Of a stretch of 64,000 nt of DNA, positions 61,428 through 64,000 are shown one piece after another. The translations under genes were made by a program, and so were the position numbers. The notes beneath the pieces were generated by a model. That model saw only the letters and a list, made by a program, of their open reading frames with translations. It was not told the DNA's origin and made no database searches. The number at the start of each line of letters is the position of its first letter. Position 1 is the stretch's first letter. The stretch is from Acidobacteriota bacterium (GTDB taxonomy: Bacteria; Acidobacteriota; Vicinamibacteria; Vicinamibacterales; Vicinamibacteraceae), in contig JADLFL010000024.1 in NCBI GenBank assembly GCA_020845575.1, positions 51,421 through 115,420 of the forward strand, read 5' to 3'.

Positions 61428-62099
61428 ATGAAGCGGATGGCAAGCATGGCGCTCGCCGCGCTGGTGGCGACGGCCACCCCGGCGTTTGCACAAACGGGCG
61501 CGGGGTGGACCAGCCTGTTCGACGGCAAGAGTTTCGAGGGATGGCGATCGTTCAAGAGCGAGACGCCGCCTGACGGCTGGACCGCGGCCGACGGCGTGCT
61601 CTCGCGCACCGGCAAGGGCGGCGACATCATGACCGTGCGCGAGTTCGGCAGCTTCGAGCTCGAGCTCGAGTACAAGATCGCCCCCGGCGGCAACAGCGGA
61701 ATCATGTACCGCGTGATCACCGAGGGGAACGCGCCGTACTGGAGCGGACCCGAATACCAGATCCTCGACAACGAGCGGCACCCCGACGCGAAGAACGGTC
61801 CGGACCGCCTCGCCGGCGCCAACTACGATCTCATCGCGCCGTCGGCAGCGGTGAGCAAGCCGGCCGGCGAGTGGAACAGCGTGCGCATCGCCATCCACGG
61901 CAACCACGTGGAGCACTGGCTGAACGGTACGAAGGTCGTGGAATACGTGCTCGGCAGCCCGGAGTGGACGGCGCTCGTGGCCGACAGCAAGTTCAAGGCG
62001 TGGCCGATCTACGGCAAGGCGTCGCGCGGGCACATCGTGCTGCAGGATCACGGTGACCTGGTGGAGTTCCGCAACATCCGCATCAAGGACCTGAACTGA
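61428..62099 (+). CDS. DUF1080 protein (3-keto-disaccharide hydrolase family)
   Basis: 223 aa from ATG 61428, 9 nt after AAGGAG (an ATG at 61422 is too close). Signal peptide ending TPAFAQ. Concanavalin-like fold: LFDGKSFEGWRSFKSETPPDGW, GGDIMTVREFGSFELELEYKIAPGGNSGIMYRV, GPEYQILDNERHPDAKNG, WNSVRIAIHGNHVEHWLNG. Characterised members cleave 3-keto-glycosides. Context with Gfo/Idh/MocA and GMC dehydrogenases supports that role. TGATG overlap with the transporter gene. Confidence 0.9.
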   Translation: MKRMASMALAALVATATPAFAQTGAGWTSLFDGKSFEGWRSFKSETPPDGWTAADGVLSRTGKGGDIMTVREFGSFELELEYKIAPGGNSGIMYRVITEGNAPYWSGPEYQILDNERHPDAKNGPDRLAGANYDLIAPSAAVSKPAGEWNSVRIAIHGNHVEHWLNGTKVVEYVLGSPEWTALVADSKFKAWPIYGKASRGHIVLQDHGDLVEFRNIRIKDLN

Positions 62100-63295
62100 T
62101 GTCGTCTGCCGTCCGTATCAAGCTCTCCATCCTGATGTTCCTCCAGTACTTCATCTGGGGGACGTGGTACGTGACGATGGGGCCGTACCTGAACGAGACG
62201 TTGAAGTTCAACGGCTCGCAGATCGGCCTCGCGTACGGCGCCACGGCGCTGGCCGCCATCGTCTCGCCGTTCTTCGTCGGCATGATCGCCGACAGGTTCT
62301 TCGCCACCGAGAAGATCATGGCGGTGCTGCACCTGGCGGGCGCCGTGCTGCTGTTCTTCGTCTCGACGGTCGGGGATTTCGGATCGTTCTATCCGGTCCT
62401 GCTCATCTACACGCTGTGCTACATGCCGACGCTGGCGCTGGCCAACTCGCTGTCGTTCAGGCAGATGACCGACCCCGGCACGCAGTTCCCGAGCGTGCGC
62501 GTGCTCGGGACGATCGGCTGGATCATCGCCGGCTACGCGATCACGCTGCTCGGATTCGGGAAGAGCTCGGGCATGTTCCTCACCGCCGCCGTGTCGTCGG
62601 CGGTGCTCGGCGTCTACAGCCTGGCGCTACCGCACACGCCGCCCACCAGCACCGGTGGCAGCGTGACGATGCGTGACATTCTCGGGCTCGACGCGCTGGC
62701 GCTGCTGAAGGAGCGGTCGTTTGCGATTTTCGTGATCGGTTCGTTCCTGATCTGCATCCCGTTACAGTTCTATTACGGGTTGGCGGGCACGTTCCTCAGC
62801 GAGATCGGCGTGGCCAACGTCGAGTCGATCATGCCGTTCGGGCAGTGGTCCGAACTGGGCTTCATGCTGCTCATGCCCGTCCTCTTCGCGCGCCTCGGCG
62901 TGAAGTGGATGCTCATCGTGGGCATGATCGCGTGGACGCTGCGCTACACCCTGTTCGCGCTCGGTGATGCCGGCCCCGGTTTCTGGATGCTGTTCCTCGG
63001 CATCCTGCTGCACGGCATCTGCTACGACTTCTTCTTCGTCACGGGCCAGATCTACGTGGACAAGAAGGCGCCGGCGCACCTGCGCGGCGCGGCGCAGGGT
63101 TTCATCGCGTTCGTGACGCTCGGCCTCGGCATGTTCATCGGCTCGCTCGTGTTCGGCCCGGTGCTCGATGCCAACGTCGTGGCGGGCGGGCACGACTGGA
63201 AGAGCGTGTGGATGGTGCCGGCGGGCTTCGCGCTCGTCGTGCTCGTGCTCTTCGCCGTACTCTTCAACGATCGCGCATCAGCCGAATCGAAGTAA
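62099..63295 (+). CDS. MFS transporter, nucleoside:H+ symporter (NHS) family
   Basis: 398 aa, 12 predicted helices. Characteristic N-terminus LSILMFLQYFIWGTWYVTMGPYL, then IVSPFFVGMIADRFFATEKIMA, SFRQMTDPGTQFPSVRVLGTIGWI, FYYGLAGTFLSEIGV, and YDFFFVTGQIYVDKKAPAHLRGAAQGF. In Bacteroidota and Planctomycetota such genes sit with DUF1080 and Gfo/Idh/MocA genes and probably import the sugars released. Inner membrane. Confidence 0.92.
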   Translation: MSSAVRIKLSILMFLQYFIWGTWYVTMGPYLNETLKFNGSQIGLAYGATALAAIVSPFFVGMIADRFFATEKIMAVLHLAGAVLLFFVSTVGDFGSFYPVLLIYTLCYMPTLALANSLSFRQMTDPGTQFPSVRVLGTIGWIIAGYAITLLGFGKSSGMFLTAAVSSAVLGVYSLALPHTPPTSTGGSVTMRDILGLDALALLKERSFAIFVIGSFLICIPLQFYYGLAGTFLSEIGVANVESIMPFGQWSELGFMLLMPVLFARLGVKWMLIVGMIAWTLRYTLFALGDAGPGFWMLFLGILLHGICYDFFFVTGQIYVDKKAPAHLRGAAQGFIAFVTLGLGMFIGSLVFGPVLDANVVAGGHDWKSVWMVPAGFALVVLVLFAVLFNDRASAESK

Positions 63296-63354
63296 CACCG
63301 CACCACAGCGTGACGCGTGCCGCCGGTACGCGTCACGCGAGTCCTTCCTCTCCC

Positions 63355-64000
63355 ATGTCCCTCAGGACCGTCCACCTCACGCGGTACGTCACGCCGCTGC
63401 GCGAGGGCGGCTCGCTGCCCGCCATCGTCGAGGCAGACGATGACGGGCTCTACGTCCTGAAGTTCCGCGGCGCGGGGCAGGGCGCCCGGGCGCTCGTCGC
63501 CGAAGTCGTGGCCGGCGAGCTCGCCCGCGCCATCGGCCTGCCCGTGCCCGAGATCGTGCTCGTCGAACTCGACGCCGACCTCGCGCGCACCGAGCCGGAT
63601 CCGGAAATCCAGGAGCTGATTCGCGCGAGCGCGGGGCTCAACCTCGCGCTCGACTACCTGCCGGGATCGGTGACCTTCGATCCGGTGGCCGAGCGTGTCG
63701 ACGCGGTGCTGGCCTCGCGCATCGTCTGGTTCGACGCGTTGACGAGCAACGTCGATCGCACTGCGCGCAATGCCAATCTGCTGATGTGGCACCGGCGGCT
63801 CTGGCTCATCGACCACGGCGCCTGCCTGTACTTCCATCACGGTACGTCGCCGGCCGATTTCCTGGCGCGCGCCGACGATCCGTTCGCGCGCATCGCCGAA
63901 CATGTGCTGCTCCCGTTCGCCAGGGAGATCGCCGAGGCCGACGCGGTACTCGCGTCGTCGATCGGCGAGGCGATGGTGGCGCAGGTGATGGACCTGGTGC
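63355..64000 (+). CDS. HipA-like kinase family protein, 3' end outside window
   Basis: Starts ATG 63355 (MSLRTVHLTRYVTPLREGG) and is open to the window end (215 codons). Recognisable pieces: glycine-rich loop and lysine in YVLKFRGAGQGARALVAEV, LARAIGLPVPEIVLVELD, the kinase-type catalytic region FDALTSNVDRTARNANLLMW, and metal-site WLIDHGACLYFHH. This fits the standalone HipA-like family, which lacks a partner antitoxin gene. Function not known. Confidence 0.75.
   Translation, partial: MSLRTVHLTRYVTPLREGGSLPAIVEADDDGLYVLKFRGAGQGARALVAEVVAGELARAIGLPVPEIVLVELDADLARTEPDPEIQELIRASAGLNLALDYLPGSVTFDPVAERVDAVLASRIVWFDALTSNVDRTARNANLLMWHRRLWLIDHGACLYFHHGTSPADFLARADDPFARIAEHVLLPFAREIAEADAVLASSIGEAMVAQVMDLV

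Overview
The window is dense, high-GC chromosomal DNA with short intergenic gaps. Many neighbouring genes are coupled by ATGA or GTGA stop/start overlaps. Lipid A genes (lpxD, lpxB), outer-membrane proteins, an Oar-type TonB receptor with a carboxypeptidase-like N-terminal domain, and FAD-GDH-like GMC dehydrogenases with a Tat-exported small subunit point to a Gram-negative bacterium. The best guess is a soil Acidobacteriota of the Vicinamibacteria type. This is inferred from gene content, not from a marker search. No rRNA, phage, transposase or CRISPR array was seen.

Layout. 1-6.5 kb (minus strand) is the classical translation cluster thrS-infC-rpmI-rplT-pheS-pheT, with tRNA-Val(GAC) upstream. 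6.6-10.5 kb has an EnvC-like protein and an S41 peptidase homologue, both lacking catalytic residues, divergent from ruvX-mltG. 10.6-15.9 kb is a minus-strand run ymdB-xseA-xseB-ispA-tlyA-nadK. 15.9-17.6 kb holds two divergent small heat-shock genes and a small membrane protein. 17.6-29.4 kb holds gatCA, lpxD, a two-gene M16 peptidase pair, lpxB, and secreted proteins including a matrixin protease. 29.4-33.7 kb is a xylose module: xylB-gpx-xylA divergent from a secreted esterase.

34.2-63.3 kb is mainly sugar catabolism. 34.2-41.7 kb encodes a sugar dehydrogenase complex resembling the FAD glucose dehydrogenase type (one Tat-signal small subunit and two tandem GMC subunits with a C-x5-C-x3-C cluster motif), with Gfo/Idh/MocA and TIM-barrel enzymes. 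41.9-48.0 kb is a FadR-regulated hexuronate branch: transporter, mannonate dehydratase, KDG kinase and KDPG aldolase. 48.2-52.2 kb adds an epimerase-like protein, a monohaem cytochrome c, a DUF6807 protein and another Gfo/Idh/MocA. 52.7-56.1 kb is the TonB receptor. 56.3-58.9 kb is a molybdate transporter operon. 59.1-63.3 kb has a sulfatase-modifying-factor-like protein, a Gfo/Idh/MocA, a DUF1080 (3-keto-disaccharide hydrolase) protein and a nucleoside-symporter-like MFS protein. A HipA-like kinase gene runs off the right end. Together these suggest uptake of plant glycosides, oxidation at C3 outside the cytoplasm, cleavage of the keto-sugar, and entry of uronates and xylose into central metabolism.

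The most unusual structural theme is repeats. Two families of 7-bp tandem repeats (units like CCGGTTG or CCGGTGC, and GAATGAC), plus several palindromic families, are scattered between genes and also lie inside or at the ends of coding regions, including pheS, xseA, modC, fadR and lpxD. A second theme is that several starts sit only 6-10 nt downstream of a -10-like box, suggesting leaderless transcripts. infC appears to start at an ATC codon behind a perfect ribosome-binding site.
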